A DNA stretch of 64,000 nt from Melieria omissa (Eukaryota > Arthropoda > Insecta > Diptera > Ulidiidae). Each line of letters begins with the position of its first letter. Positions within the stretch are counted from its first letter, which is position 1. Under the pieces are notes generated by a model. It did no database searches. It was given only the letters and a program-made list of their open reading frames with translations, and was not told the origin of the DNA. The stretch is taken from positions 91,935,648 through 91,999,647 of the forward strand of contig OZ020267.1 of NCBI GenBank assembly GCA_963971225.1, in the 5' to 3' direction. Shown here one piece after another: positions 22,527-34,184 of the stretch. A program made the position numbers and the translations under genes.

Positions 22527-23859
22527 CACTGAGCAACAGCCAAAATTTTTCCGAGTTCTAGTAAACCTTTCTAAAGGATTTTTGGACGCTGATCCCAACT
22601 GCGTACTTAGTTTTTTGAATGTTTGAGCGGTTTGTAAGTTATTGGTGGTTTTTGCTAGGAGGTGTTTTCCACGTTTTTTCATCTTTGAATTTTTATTGCA
22701 TTTATAATATGTCAAAAAACACGATAATTTTTTTATGACACAATAACGAATCCTCAAGCTATAATTTTGATCACAGTCGATTTCGATTGGTCAAGGGTTA
22801 ACAAGGCTATGGCCCTTCAAAGTTCACTTTTCGCAAATTTTTCATAAAAATTCATTTAAAATCGATGTTGCAATTTTCAAAAAGGAGTTAGTGTGCAATG
22901 TATAGTGTAAAGTTGTAACTTAAACTTATAGAACAGATTTTTTGCATTGTATGTGCCATTCTCGGCCTATGCTCATTACAGTGTAAATGCAACTTCATCT
23001 TCTGAACACGTGTTTGTATTGAAACCTCCTAATGCTTTTCGCGTCATTGACGAAAGAAGCTAAAGTATTTTCACAAGGGTCAATATTTGTCTTTTCAAAA
23101 GCATTAACAAAATTTGAATTGCTTCATTACTGTAGGAGCTATTCTAAAAAGAGTTGCATCACACAAGTACAAATTTTAACCAGACACACTTAGCAAACTA
23201 CTTGCTGTTTTTCCATATTTCATTGCGACATATTTTTAGGGCGCAAAAAAATCAAAATCAAAGCTGAAAATTTTATGAATTAAGGGCATTTGATGAATGT
23301 GAGCATTTTCATACCGCTGCCTAAAATGTGCTCCGATATTATAGCTCAAAAGTATATCCTTGCTTTTGTTGCTGAATTTATCAATGGAGAACTAACATAT
23401 TTGTACACATACTCTATTACAAACATCGTATTTCAAAAATTTCTTTTTTAATTGAAAGCCCGAACATTCTTCTTTCACTATATGACAATATATATTTTTT
23501 GTAAGAAAAATTCTTTTGTGTATTCGCAATCTTGCAAAGTAACTGAAAATTTGACTTTGCAAATGAATAATTCTTGCAAATTTGAACCGATTGTAGTGTT
23601 TTAAATTTTAAATACATAGTTAGAGTATTGTTAATCTATGTAAAAAAATGGCATTTTAGACTTCCGGTTTTTAGGAGCTGCATGCGTATAATGGTCAAAA
23701 AACATGGAAAACGCCCTCCGAGGAAAACCATCAATATTTCCTAAGCCGCTCAAACAATCAAAAAACTGAGTACGCAGTTGTGATCAGCGTCCAAAAATCC
23801 TTTAGAAAAGTATGGTTTGATTTCAAAAAAAGAAATAATGTCAATTTTGTTGCTCTGTG
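22527..23859. mobile_element. Unclassified DNA transposon with ~170-bp TIRs
   Basis: About 22527-22690 is repeated inverted at about 23695-23859. Shared words include TCTAAAGGATTTTTGGACGC, CAACTGCGTACT and AGTTTTTTGA. The outer ends are CACTGAGCAACA and (inverted) CACAGAGCAACA, next to TTA on each side. The 1-kb interior has no recognisable transposase. Long TIRs with a short interior point to a non-autonomous element. Confidence 0.75.
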
Positions 23860-25585
23860 TTATTTGCTTATGCTTTTCCAAAACTTTATTTATTTTTGTT
23901 GTGCGAGTTATTCATACATTTTTTGGCTTTACTAAATTGACTTCGAGTTGTGAATTTAATTTTCAACCTACTTAGATGCCATGAGGTTTTAAAAAGTGTG
24001 CCCACAGTTGGCGGCAAATTTCAAGTGGCAAATTTTTTAAGTTGCATTCATTTGTAAAGCTCACATTTAGCAGTTTTTGGAGCAATCAATTCAGAACTTA
24101 TTTGTATGCCTTTCAGGAGATAGAGATTTTCACCTGCGAACTAAGCTAGTTTACATTTTTTTTCTCAACTTAACATATAATGTGATTGACCTTCAATTCA
24201 TACATTTTGTTGCACATATTCTATTTAGGCCGTTTCAATGGCACTGGTGGGTTGAAACTCACCTTTTTGAAAAAGTTTGTGTTCGTACCTAGTATTTTAG
24301 TTGTTGAATCCGCACATAACTGAACTTGTGAAAGTGCATACGTTTTATTACGTAAACAATACGCGTTACTCGATACATATCAAATATAAAGTTGTTCAAG
24401 TTGCATGAACTTTACACCTCGCCATCTGCTAGGCAGACGGCAAATGGCATTAGGCAAGTACTCATCGCTGACCACGATTGTGAAATTGCGTGCTTCAGTG
24501 TCGTTCATCGGCACTCACGCAATACATTAAGAGTCAGATATTCCTTTTCGTTTTTTTTTTATTAACTTTTTTTTGGTTTATGCTTTCTGGCTGTTACTTT
24601 CAGTGTTGAATACTCCCCTGCTTCCTTTACGGGCGTATTCGTAGTGGCTAAATTGAGCACGCGCCAACACTTTGCTGCCGCTCATCAAAAAAGTCGTTCA
24701 TACACCATAGAATGTTTTGCCCGCACTTATCTGGCGATATTATCTAATTAGAGCAGTTCAGAATTACAAAAAGTTCTGCCATTTGAGGGCAGCTTACAAT
24801 ACCAAAATTGTTGAGGGTTTCCAAATGGGCTCTTGTAGAAGTTCATACATAGATGGAAGTAATAAGGGCAAGTGGAAGGGTATTAGTCTAAGTAAAAGAG
24901 ATTGAGGATACATTAAAACTTATTTAATTGCATTTAAAATAAGGTGACACAGAAGGTGTTGCTTTAAATTTAAAAATCTTTTAGCTATTGTACAGCAAAA
25001 TCATGACAGTCGATTTCGTTTTCGCGTGGTATAATAGAACATTTTTAAGTTTAAGAGTGGAATGAATTATATATTCCTACAATTCTTAGGGCGCGTAAAA
25101 TGATGAAAATATCCATGTACTCTTATTGGTTGGCCCTAGAACAATTTTTTAGTTACATTATCCAGAATTGTCGTAAAAACATTTTACATATTTGAGCTAT
25201 TTTCGGTAAATCACATATTTGCAAATTTGTGTTAATCTCATTATCTATAAGTTAATTTAACATCAATTTTTTTTAAAGTTTTGTAATTTAATTTTTGAAT
25301 TTTACATTTTTATTTGTGTAATATCATTATAAATATATGCGAAATATCAGTATATCGGTGGTTGACCTCAAAGATGTTTGTGTAATGTAATTCCTTTGCT
25401 TCAATCTGATAATCATAATCTGGCAATCTGGTGTCACAATAATAAGTTGTCCCTTAACATCAATAAGTTAAGTTAACAATATTAAGTTTACCTTAACATC
25501 AATAAATGTTTTCACGTTAGTTTCTCTAAGTCTCATAGTCCTGTCCCCTCCTTCTACATGATTTCCAACTCACTGCTAACTACTG
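23860..25585. other. No gene seen
   Basis: Mostly AT-rich unique-looking DNA. Around 24400-24680 it is GC-richer but shows no open frame with recognisable similarity. Around 25440-25510 a short repeat occurs (CCTTAACATCAATAA, twice). Confidence 0.4.
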
Positions 25586-25587
25586 CA

Positions 25588-26005
25588 GACACATTTCGTG
25601 GCCTTGGAGTGATTTTTGACGCGGTTTCTTCGTTTTGCCCTACAGCCGCTACATTTCTCTGAACCATTTCCTTCATATAGTGCTCGTCTAATGTTGATTA
25701 ATTTGCAATCTCTAGAGGTTAGAAGATTCGTCCAATCTGTAATGTTCGTCTTTGATCTCGTCTCCAATGTCATTGATTGCCCTTGTCTTCTAGAGAAAAT
25801 CCAATTTAATGTGTCCTGTAAATCACTGCGTTACTCTCCGCCTTTTTATGTAAAAACTGTTGAAACTAACTACCTCATTGCTGCACCTACAACACGGGCT
25901 ATGTGTGACTTCAATAAGTTATCCAAATCAATTCTCTTGGATCTGTCTCTTACTAGATCATGCTTCGAAAGCCTGCTCGATGATGTGAATCTTTTGGCAC
26001 TTTAG
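25588..26005 (+). pseudogene. Jockey-like LINE 3' end
   Basis: FRGLGVIFD (about 25592-25618) is the RT segment just past the catalytic domain in jockey-clade LINEs. After an internal deletion, a clean frame gives TRFLRFALQPLHFSEPFPSY, SARLMLINLQSLEVRRFVQ and VIDCPCLLEKIQFNV. It ends SCFESLLDDVNLLAL* at 26005, the usual C-terminal tail of jockey-type ORF2. The mariner starts right after the 3' UTR, at 26033. Confidence 0.75.
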
Positions 26006-26103
26006 TCATTTTTGTTTATTAAATTTATTATACACTATGATCAATAAGGACTGTGTATTTTAAATTTTCCGCCGTTGCCCGATGCAGGTAAAAACATTTT
26101 TTT

Positions 26104-26690
26104 TAGGTCGGTAGCATGATGAAATTATAAAGGTGAGTTCTTCATTGACAGAAAACTGAAAAAATTGGTTGACATTCTGTCTTATAGAAACGTCGATAAA
26201 AAGAATGTTGTTTTTTTTGCTTTTAAAAGAAAGGGGGGAAACAATTTTACCATACATTTCTATAGGCGATACAAATATTAATGGTGCTTTCCTTTAATCG
26301 TTTTATTGACTTTGAAATTTGGTATCACTGTCATTTCAATTGTCAAAAAACATCAGATTTTTCAAACCGTTGTGCAAATTAAAAAAAATGCCAAGCTCTA
26401 ACTGCTCATTGTGTACTATGTTTTGATGAAATGAAAGTCGTGGATATGAATATGATTCCATATCTGACATGGTTCGAAAGCCTTCAAACTAACCTTAACC
26501 TTTTTTCTGCAATCACTATTTATGAATTTGTATTTGAAACTTTTAATTTACTTCGTCGTTTTTCCCCTTTTTTTGAATGCGTACTAGACAACATTCGTTC
26601 TCGTTCTATAAGACAGTGTCAAAAACGAGCTGTCAAGGAAGATCTCACCTTTATAATTGCATCATGGGTCGGTAGGACTTTAACTGACAT
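26104..26690. mobile_element. Inverted-repeat segment nested in the mariner
   Basis: AGGTCGGTAGCATGATGAAA with TTATAAAGGTGAG at the left is matched inverted by CTCACCTTTATAATTGCATC and ATGGGTCGGTAGG at the right. GACATTCTGTCTTATAGAA also pairs with TTCTATAAGACAGTGTC. It looks like a MITE of about 590 bp that replaced the transposase N-terminus. No target duplication was resolved. Confidence 0.55.
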
Positions 26691-26787
26691 CTGTGTCAAA
26701 TTTTGAGCGGGATTGCATCATTAGTTTTTGTTTGGCAGCTGTTAGCGTCAGTCAACTTTTTGTACTTCGTCGCATTTTACAATGAAT

Positions 26788-27055
26788 ATTTTTGCACCAC
26801 GATAATGCGCCGTCTCACAAAGCACACATTATTCGCGATTATTTGAACAAACACAGTGTGAATGTCATCGATCAGGCTCCCTATTCTCCAGATATGGCAC
26901 CATGTGACTTTTTCCTGCTCTCCCGACTCAAGTTACCGCTTCGTGGAAAGAGATTTGAGTCCATAGAGGTCATAAAAGAAAATGCGACGCGAGAGCTGAA
27001 GGCCATACCTGCTTCGGCTTACCAGAAGTGCATGGACGATTGGATTAAGCGTTGA
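26788..27055 (+). pseudogene. Mariner transposase C-terminal half
   Basis: The frame runs HHDNAPSHKAHIIRDYLNKH, then YSPDMAPCDFFLLSRLKLPL, GKRFESIEVIKENATREL and CMDDWIKR*. The second and third catalytic Asp are 34 residues apart (DD34D). The first Asp and the DNA-binding domain are missing upstream. Confidence 0.85.
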
Positions 27056-27397
27056 TATATGTGTATTGCTTCAGATGGGGCTTATTTTGAAGGGGATAAA
27101 ATAAATTTACCAGAAGAATAAACAATTTTTTTTTTTTTGACACAGTCCCGGTACTTATTGATCATAGTGTATATTAATTTGTATTTAATTTTAAGTGTTT
27201 TGTTTATCTAATGGTAAATGCTAGTCAGTATAAATCTGTTTCTATTTGACTATTAAATAATAATAATAAACCTAAACATCTGCTCGTTTGAATAGGTGCG
27301 TTCCAGAGAAAACAATAAAAATGTGTTAAAAATAAGAACATATTATGTATTTTGGTTTATGCATAATTAACTTATTTTATTCACAATAAATAGTTAA

Positions 27398-28028
27398 GGT
27401 AGGTATGCAGCTCTCAAGAAAGCGCTTAAGAAAAAACGAGCATATATTTCTTGAGCGTGAAAAGTAGTAGTCAAGTAAATTTGACTTTTTAAGTATTACA
27501 TTAGAAACACCTAACAAATATTAAATTGAAAGTTTACTTACTTTTGTTCAGGCAGCTGTCACATTTTCTTTAACCCTTTCGGGACTACTGGGATAATACG
27601 TCCCAAGTTTTTAATGCCCCTCAAAACAATTATTCAAATCTTATGACCCACGCAAAATATTTTTTCGATTTCGGTGTTCCCGTATAAAAGAATGATTTCA
27701 GAATTTGTTAGCATCCAATATAATTTTCTAACCTCAACATTCATAGCATGAGAATATTTCTACTAAGAGTGTTTTGTATTTCAAAATTAAAAAACCCGAA
27801 AGAGTTAAGAAATAAATAGCTACACATATATTTCTTGCCGAAAACAGTGTTGTATTTAAGTAGTATTAAAAACCGAAGTAAGTAAAGTAAAGTATTTAAA
27901 AACCGAATCAGTTTTTTTGCGAGGTGCGTACACCTCAAGGAAATATGACTCAAGGAAATTTTCTTGAACACTTCTTGAGCTTTTTTATATGAAGTTCTCG
28001 CTTTTCTTGAGAGCTGCATACCGACTTT
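27398..28028. mobile_element. Inverted-repeat element with GGTATGCAGCTCTCAAGAAA ends
   Basis: Left GGTATGCAGCTCTCAAGAAA (from 27402) pairs with the inverted right TTTCTTGAGAGCTGCATACC region (ending at 28024, one base difference). CTTGAGC/GCTCAAG words recur inside. A 231-bp TTAA MITE is nested at 27574-27804. The true termini lie a few bases outside the recognised repeat. There is no coding sequence. Confidence 0.65.
27574..27804. mobile_element. TTAA-flanked MITE, 231 bp
   Basis: CCCTTTCGGGACTACTGG follows TTAA (27570-27573). The far end reads CTCTTTCGGGTTTTT on the minus strand and abuts TTAA (27805-27808). The TIR is short, about 10 bp. Confidence 0.75.
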
Positions 28029-28426
28029 TACGCGGCAAATGTATTTTTCTGAAAGGGTAACTGTCGCACGGTGCCAAATCAGGTCATTGGTCACAAGTGT
28101 CCTTAGAATGTTCAATTCTGAGCAAGTTTTGGTCAACTTGTGCAGACCAAACCGTGCACACAGTTTCTGTCGACTTTCAACTACCGCATCGAAGACCTTT
28201 TTCGCCGGATGCAAAATACATGGCCCCAAAATTGGACGCTGGAGTAGGGGTAATTGGCGTTGCATTGACATCTAAGGAGTGTACCGAAAAGAAACTGCAC
28301 AGTTTTAATTCAATATTTCTCTAAGTGTAGACGTTTGATCGCAATGCGGAATGTACCCTTAGAAAGCATGATCATTTGTGCTTTTATTGTCTTTGTTTTT
28401 TCTGCTACTCGTAGTAAATTTTCCCG
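28029..28426. other. Upstream region of the DD37E-like transposase
   Basis: No recognisable coding sequence. The 5' terminal repeat of the following Tc1/mariner-type element must lie here or have been lost; I could not find it. Confidence 0.35.
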
Positions 28427-29441
28427 ATGTGGCGAATCGAAGAGCAGGTGCGTAAGCAAATTGTGCACAATTACTGCTCTGAAAAGGGAATTTGGTACAG
28501 ATATTTGGCCAATCGATATGAATTTAGTGTCAATAGTGTCAAAAATATAATCATACAATTTGGAGATACTTGTTCTCTCAAAGATTTGCCAAAAAGTGGA
28601 AGAAAAAATTGTCCAAGTGACCCGAAACTTGAAAAAAGTGCTAACATTAATAAGAAAAAACAATTCATTGTCTGTACGAGTTTTAGCAAAAAAAGGTAGA
28701 ACAAGAGCCGCTATGATTCAAAGAGTGAAGCAAAGGCATAACCTAAAAACTTACAGAAAACAAAATGTACCCCAAAAAAGTGAAAGACAAGTGAAAGTGG
28801 GGAAAACAAGGCTTCGAAAATTGTACGATCACTTGCACCTGAATGTTGTTGAGTGTGTTGTGATGGATGACGAAACTTACATTAAAATGAACTCAAGAAC
28901 ATTACCAGGTCCCCAATTTTACACAAAGCAGCAAGGTAGTTCTGTCGACCCGTCAGTGTCAACAATTGGAATTGAAAATTTGGCGAGTCCTCATCTGGCA
29001 AGCTATGTGTTCTTGCGGCCTCAGAACTTCTCCTTTCTTTACAAACGGCACTATATCCGCTGAGATTTACAAAAAAGAGTGTCTAAACCGTCGCCTTATA
29101 CCATTCTACAAAAAATATAATGTTTCGACAATATTTTGGCCCGATTTAGCCAAAAAAATTTAGATTGAGAAAAAACAATGTCAACTATGTTCCAAAAGAG
29201 GATAATCCGCCAAACGCTCCAGAATTCTGCTCTATAGAGAGATATTGGGCTTTTGTCAAGCGAAATTTAAAGAAGGAAGGTCGAGTTGTCGCTGACGTCA
29301 ATAACTTAAAAAAACTCGCTTAACACGTTCACGCCGGGGCCGATTTTCATTGTTTTTGCTGTGAGGTGGCGCTGAAATTAATGCCATGCTTCATCTGGAT
29401 TTCATTAAATGTTTTTAATGAAAATACGTTCAATTTTCATT

Positions 29442-30458
29442 CGGCCTTATGCTGAATATCGTCATGGTCTGAAAAAATGACGATACGGCAACTTTCGTAT
29501 GCTGCTCATCGTCGTATCGTCAGCTGACGACGGAGTGCTATGCTCGTCATCGTTATCGCCTTCGCCTTTCGTCTATCGCCGAATATTTCCATCGTCGGAA
29601 ATTTTGCTGACGAAACTAAAACGATACTGAAATAAAATTGGGATCTCCCGTTTCCCAATGGCTTCCCTTTTCCAGGGAAGGGAGCATAGTGTGGTGGTAA
29701 CATAGGTAACAAGGTTGGCTGTGGTATTTTCTGCAGTCAGCGAAGCGAAGCCCCAGCTTTTCCTTCCACCTGATCATTGCAGTGTCTTCCAGGCAGAAGT
29801 AATGGCCATTTACCAGGTTTCTATATGACTTATCTGCGAAAACGCGTACAAAGCGGATGTCCACATATACTCGGACAGTCAGGCAGCCATCAAGCCGCTC
29901 GCGGAGGCGACCACCTCATCTAGGCTCGTCTTGGACTTCCAAAAATTCTTAATCACCCTAGCTAAAGGCTCCAACGTCTCATTATTTTGGGTGCCAGGGC
30001 ACAAGGTATCGTAGGCCACTGCGAGGTGGGCGAACTCGCCGGAGCAGAACGCTGCTTACCGAGGCCGCATCCTTCCTCCCAGTGGGGGCTCCACTTGCAT
30101 TGGTCAAAGAAAAATAAATTACTTGGTTTCAGGCAACGCAAATAAGTCCACTGTTTGCATTAACAGCCTCCGCTGCACCGTCAAAGATTTATTTTCTTCC
30201 TCGTCGCTTGAAAAAAAACAGCTCGTAATCCATTTATTTTTCAAATAAACACACAAATCATTTGAAGTAACAGAATTTCCCACGTGAAATACCCAAAACA
30301 AAAAATTTCCCACTCATAGAGTTGCCGTGTTTATTCAGTGCACAACGTTTCGTCTACGTTGCTTGTACAGCATACCGAAGTGTCGACGAAACGATAGATT
30401 TGACGATACACATAGACGATCGTCAACGATGAGTGAGACGACATTCAGCATAAGGCCG
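29442..30458. mobile_element. TIR element with ATT duplication and CGTC-rich ends
   Basis: CGGCCTTATGCTGAATATCG and the inverted right end CGGCCTTATGCTGAATGTCG bound a 1017-bp insert. Compared with the empty site in the sister copy (36438-36711), ATT is duplicated on both sides (29439-29441 and 30459-30461). Both subterminal regions are dense in CGTC/GACG words. The interior holds a LINE RNase H fragment rather than a transposase. A 3-bp duplication would suit PIF/Harbinger-like elements, but this is not established. Confidence 0.75.
29690..30120 (+). pseudogene. LINE RNase H fragment inside the CGTC-rich element
   Basis: The reading shows PPDHCSVFQAEVMAIYQVS, a catalytic Glu region, then ADVHIYSDSQAAIKPLAEAT with the catalytic Asp. 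It goes on with SSRLVLDFQKFLITLAKGSN and SLFWVPGHKGIVGHCEVGEL. This is the second half of an RNase H domain of the LOA/R1/I LINE type, with at least one stop. It resembles the fragment at 49041-49758. Confidence 0.75.
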
Positions 30459-30504
30459 ATTATTTTAATTTTCAGCGTCTAATAGTACAATCGAATGCGT
30501 ATCA

Positions 30505-30650
30505 CCGGCGGTAGGCGTCACCCGATTTGACAATCTAGTGCGGAACACCGGCGATACGCGTTGCCCGATGAGACAATGTAGTGCGGGCCACCAGTGGTAC
30601 ACGCCGCTCAATGAGACAGTCTAGCGCGGGCCACCGGTGGCCCGCGCCGG
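30505..30650. repeat. ~43-bp minisatellite in the TTAA element
   Basis: Units of the form ACCGGCGATACGCG...CCCGATGAGACAATCTAGTG recur about three times, ending in the palindrome GGGCCACCGGTGGCCC. The sister copy has about two units at 36598-36695, so the repeat number varies between copies. Confidence 0.75.
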
Positions 30651-30709
30651 CGTGAACGTGTTAAGACCAACACTGCCGTTACAAAAGAGGGCGTGCAGAA
30701 TTTAATTAA

Positions 30710-32051
30710 GGGGGTCGTCTACGTACAAAGTTTTAAAAAATAGTTTTTTTTTACATAATTTTTATTTGGAAGACGTGAGGAATGTTAGTTCCAAAGAATT
30801 TGGGTAAACTCTTCACGGTTATTGAGCTGTAGAGCATTGAGCACGCTCGCTCACGGCGTTTCCGCACGCTCCCTGTGAACTTTAAACGCGTTTTCCCGAA
30901 TGTCGTATTTTTCTAACTTGCTTGCACGATTTTAAGGGGAGGTTCTTTCAAATTTGGCCAAAAAAAGGCCTAAGTTTGGAAATGATTTGTGGCATGATGA
31001 AAAAACATAGAAACATCCGGTTTTGACGGTTGAATGGGTATTTTATTATACAATAATATGATATATTTTTTGTAACAAAATTCAAAATGGCGGCTGAACA
31101 ATGGCGGCTTTCGTCGATCACTGCCTGAAAAATCTCGTCTCCGAATTTCAAGCCTACAGCCTCTTGTAGTAATCTGAAATGAAAAAGTTTTTTTTAATGA
31201 AAGTAGATGAACTTTTCTATGGCTTATACCTAACTATAATGATTTCTGACCAAAAATTGACTGAAATGTCCACTTTTTTTGTTATTAAACCTTAATTATA
31301 AATAACAATTTAATAGTAACTTATGCTCGTTTTAGGTATAAGCCATACAGAAAATGATCACCTTTTAAACATGCTTTAGATTAAGGAAATTAGAACAATA
31401 GATCAAGAGAAATCCTTGAAATCCAGATGGAAAACGTGGTTCCGAGAAAAAACTGGGGAAAACACTGTAGAAGAAACAAACTCGTGTGCGGACAAGGCGA
31501 TCGTATCGAAAAATCCTTTCGTACACATACTCTACGGACATACAGCTTTCATTTTAAGTGAAAAAAAACCATTTTTTCAAAAAAATTTTAAAGAACCTCC
31601 CCTTAAGAAAAGTTTTACACGCATCGATTCGATTTCTTTTTTTACTTCCTCAGAAAACATGTCGCTATGAGTAGACACGAGCTTTTGACAAAATATTGTT
31701 TTTTTTTATTATAACAGGCAATAAACATTTGAAAAAAAGGGGAAAAATAACTTTATTTTTCAAAAATGTCCACCATTTCGAGAGATTTTTGAATTTTACA
31801 AAAAGCTCGTGTCTAAGTATAGCTGATGTAATATCAATTATAGATTAGTTTTTTGTTGTAGGTTACGTGGTTGGCCCAAAAATCTTGCAGGGAAATTGAT
31901 ATACAAATTCTGATGAGGGCAGGTTCAAGGTCATCCCGCACTCGAATATGTAGAGTGAGTGAGAAAAGTGAGTGAATATCTTTTTTCGTTCCTTCGTAAT
32001 AAATGTTGAAAAAAAAGGCTTGCAAATCGGGCCGCTACGTAGACGACCCCC
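30710..32051. mobile_element. TTAA-flanked element, family GGGGGTCGTCTACGTA
   Basis: GGGGGTCGTCTACGTA follows TTAA (30706-30709), and the inverted TACGTAGACGACCCCC precedes TTAA (32052-32055). It lies in the last codons of the DD37E-like transposase. The interior contains another TTAA element (30936-31602). No transposase is recognised. Confidence 0.9.
30936..31602. mobile_element. TTAA-flanked MITE, family GGGGAGGTTCT, copy 1
   Basis: GGGGAGGTTCTTTCAAATT follows TTAA (30932-30935), and the inverted AAAGAACCTCCCC precedes TTAA (31603-31606). The same ends bound 41936-42670, and the first ~100 bp are related (AAAAAACATAG). It is nested in the GGGGGTCG element, giving three TTAA events stacked around one transposase gene. 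Confidence 0.9.
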
Positions 32052-32108
32052 TTAATGGGATAAAACAAAAAATTCGCCGTAAGTGAAGAGAATAAATTTT
32101 TAAAATAA

Positions 32109-32553
32109 TGTTACGAAATTCCCCAGTTCGTTATCGACGGTTCGTTTTGATTGTATATGAAAATAAAACAACTTCAGTTATCCAGCGCAACGTAGTCAAA
32201 ACTGACAATCGTTTTATTTACAAATTTGCACTTGTTCTACTTTACACTACTACTATTGCATGTTTCCCCATTGCTTGCTCAACACAGACTCGACCCCTTG
32301 CGCTGCCACTGCTGCTTTTATACCAGTTTTCTTATCGCGCCGAAGTTTCTTGCAACTTCTAATTGGAAAGCGCTCGACCATTCTCGCACAGTCCATTTCT
32401 TCGAGAACCATCCTTGCCATATCGGACTATACCAAGCGAATTTATAACAGTTTTGCTGTACTTCACAGTGCATGCCTAAAAGTATGCTTGGAAAACATTT
32501 GTGCGGAGAAAGGCATTCGTGTACAGTGCGGCACAGAATTTCTCATCGTATCA
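32109..32553 (-). mobile_element. Solo LTR, gypsy C family
   Basis: It matches the LTRs of element C. On the minus strand it begins TGATACGATGAGAAATTCTG and ends GAATTTCGTAACA. ATAA flanks both sides (32105-32108 and 32554-32557). Marker words include GCATGCCTAAAAGTATGCTT. Confidence 0.9.
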
Positions 32554-32910
32554 ATAAATTTAAATAAAAAACAAATAAAAATCCCATAAGCTTCAATACA
32601 AAAAAATCTGTAACGAAAATGAATATGTTATGTTTTGAGCAAAAGAATGTGTTCAGTTCCTTATCGGTACAGTCCTTAAGTTCACGAAAGTGCTAGGAAG
32701 TTGCTTAGAAGCTGATGTTATTCTGAAATGGTTAAAAGTTACACCGACCCGCAATTACTTATTTTTAAACAATTTTTGTTTTCAAACAGCCAGTCAACCA
32801 TTAAGAGGACAGATTTACTGAATTCCTTAACACTTAAAAGTATCTCCAAGTATCAGCCCCGGGATCTTGGGATTACGTAATCTGGATGTCGGGATTGATT
32901 GCCTTAGTAT
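32554..32910. other. No gene seen between two LTRs
   Basis: AT-rich and unique-looking; nothing recognised. Confidence 0.35.
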
Positions 32911-33308
32911 TGTTACGATGAGGCTCCCTGTCGCTGTACTATGCACAAGAATGCTTTTACTGGCATACTTTTAGGCACGCCCTTTTAGAATATGGCCGAC
33001 TTGCTATAATTTCGCAAAGATGACTCGCGATGATAATGAAAAGGTTGAATTCAATTAAAATGTGCGAGAACGATCGTCGCGACATGCATGACAGCGTAAA
33101 AGGCGGCTGGTACAGCGCAGAGGAAAAGCCTTGTTTAACAAGCAGAAGGTTCAACACGGAGTAGTCCGATAAGCAACAAATGTAAAGACAGTAAAGTTTG
33201 AACTTGTAAATAAAGTGATTATTAACTGCGTTTAAGAATTGAAGTGTATTATATCTCGAAGTACAATCCAGAGATACGAACAAGCCTACAGAACTAATTT
33301 TCGTCACC
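32911..33308 (+). mobile_element. Diverged solo LTR related to gypsy B/C
   Basis: It starts TGTTACGATGAGGCTCCCTG, like the B-family LTR, and shares GGCATACTTTTAGGCACGC with the C family. It contains AAATAAAGTGATTATTAAC and ends near TTTTCGTCACCA, a decayed form of CGTAACA. No clean target duplication remains. Confidence 0.65.
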
Positions 33309-33835
33309 AACTTGTTCGCACTTGAACTCGATTAAAAATATGTGGCGAGTACTTGCCAGGCGTGTCTATGGGAAATTAAATTAAAAATACGACTCTCTTG
33401 GGGACTTAGAAATTACTATTTAAGAGGAGTGGAATCATGTGAAGCACCATGTGTCATATAATTATGATACGCACTTTACATATACAATTTTTTAAGTGAT
33501 ACATTAATATTTACGTTTTTGTCTTTAACGTATATACTTACATAATGTGTATAAATATATATATTTTTTTCCTGTTAGTTAACTTATTTTTACGTTTTTA
33601 TGTTAATATTGCTGTATTGGATGGATAGTAAAATACATTGAATATTTCCATTTGGCATTTTTTATAAATTATATTAGTTAAAAAGTTCGGCTTGGTCGAA
33701 TGATTCAAAAATGGCGGAAAGTTAGTTACGGTTTCGGTCTGAAAATTCAATTGGCCAGATACAAATAACTATTTATAATTATATTTCATTCACACACATA
33801 AACAAACACTTCAGAAATCAGCTGTTATGACATAT
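33309..33835. other. No gene seen
   Basis: AT-rich; no recognisable repeat or coding sequence. Confidence 0.35.
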
Positions 33836-34184
33836 GGGCATCTCCCAAAAAAGGTCCACCACGAGTGAAAAATTCAAATTGCTCAGAAAAACTTTTTATT
33901 ATCCAATAATACAGCTTAAATATCTATATTTTATAAATGTAAAAGAATTTTGAATTTTTTTTAATTTTTGACCGAAATAGAAAGAAAAAAAATTTTTTCT
34001 GAGCCTTTTAACGAATTATATGCACATTTTGTCTTTGCGTTTTTATCTTATTCAAGTAATATTATATTTTTCTTGTAATGCAAAAGTTTTCTACTAACAA
34101 CAATCTTATGTATTAGAGAAAGCGAGAGAAAGTGGAGTTCGAAGAACGGAAGTTTTTTTAGTTTGCTTCTTCCTGTATCTTATT

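Larger units (their letters stand above)
26033..27169 (+). mobile_element. DD34D mariner-like transposon, internally rearranged
   Basis: The ends CACTATGATCAATAAGGACT and (inverted) CACTATGATCAATAAGTACC are flanked by TA (26031-26032 and 27170-27171). Only the C-terminal half of the transposase survives. A separate inverted-repeat segment occupies the left half. Confidence 0.85.
29324..30660. mobile_element. TTAA-flanked element, family CACGTTCACGCCGG, with nested insert
   Basis: CACGTTCACGCCGGGGCCG follows TTAA (29320-29323). The right end CGGCGTGAACGTG precedes TTAA (30661-30664). The sister copy at 36438-36711 lacks the inner insertion at 29442-30458. It interrupts the DD37E-like transposase. 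Confidence 0.9.
28427..32086 (+). pseudogene. Tc1/mariner-superfamily transposase (DD37E-like), split by nested TTAA elements
   Basis: The pieces are 28427-29323, 30661-30709 and 32052-32086. The N-terminus MWRIEEQVRKQIVHNYCSEK leads a helix-turn-helix region (YEFSVNSVKNIIIQFGD), then VRVLAKKGRTRAAMIQRVKQ. Catalytic blocks follow: ECVVMDDETYIKMNS with the first Asp, STIFWPDLAKK with the second, and CSIERYWAFVKRNLKK with Glu. The end is NLKKL, KTNTAVTKEGVQNLI and then KQKIRRK*. The residues between the second Asp and the Glu are partly lost (a stop and a short deletion near 29160), so DD37E is judged from family resemblance. At least three frameshifts are present. Both insertions lie at TTAA sites inside the coding region. 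Confidence 0.8.
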
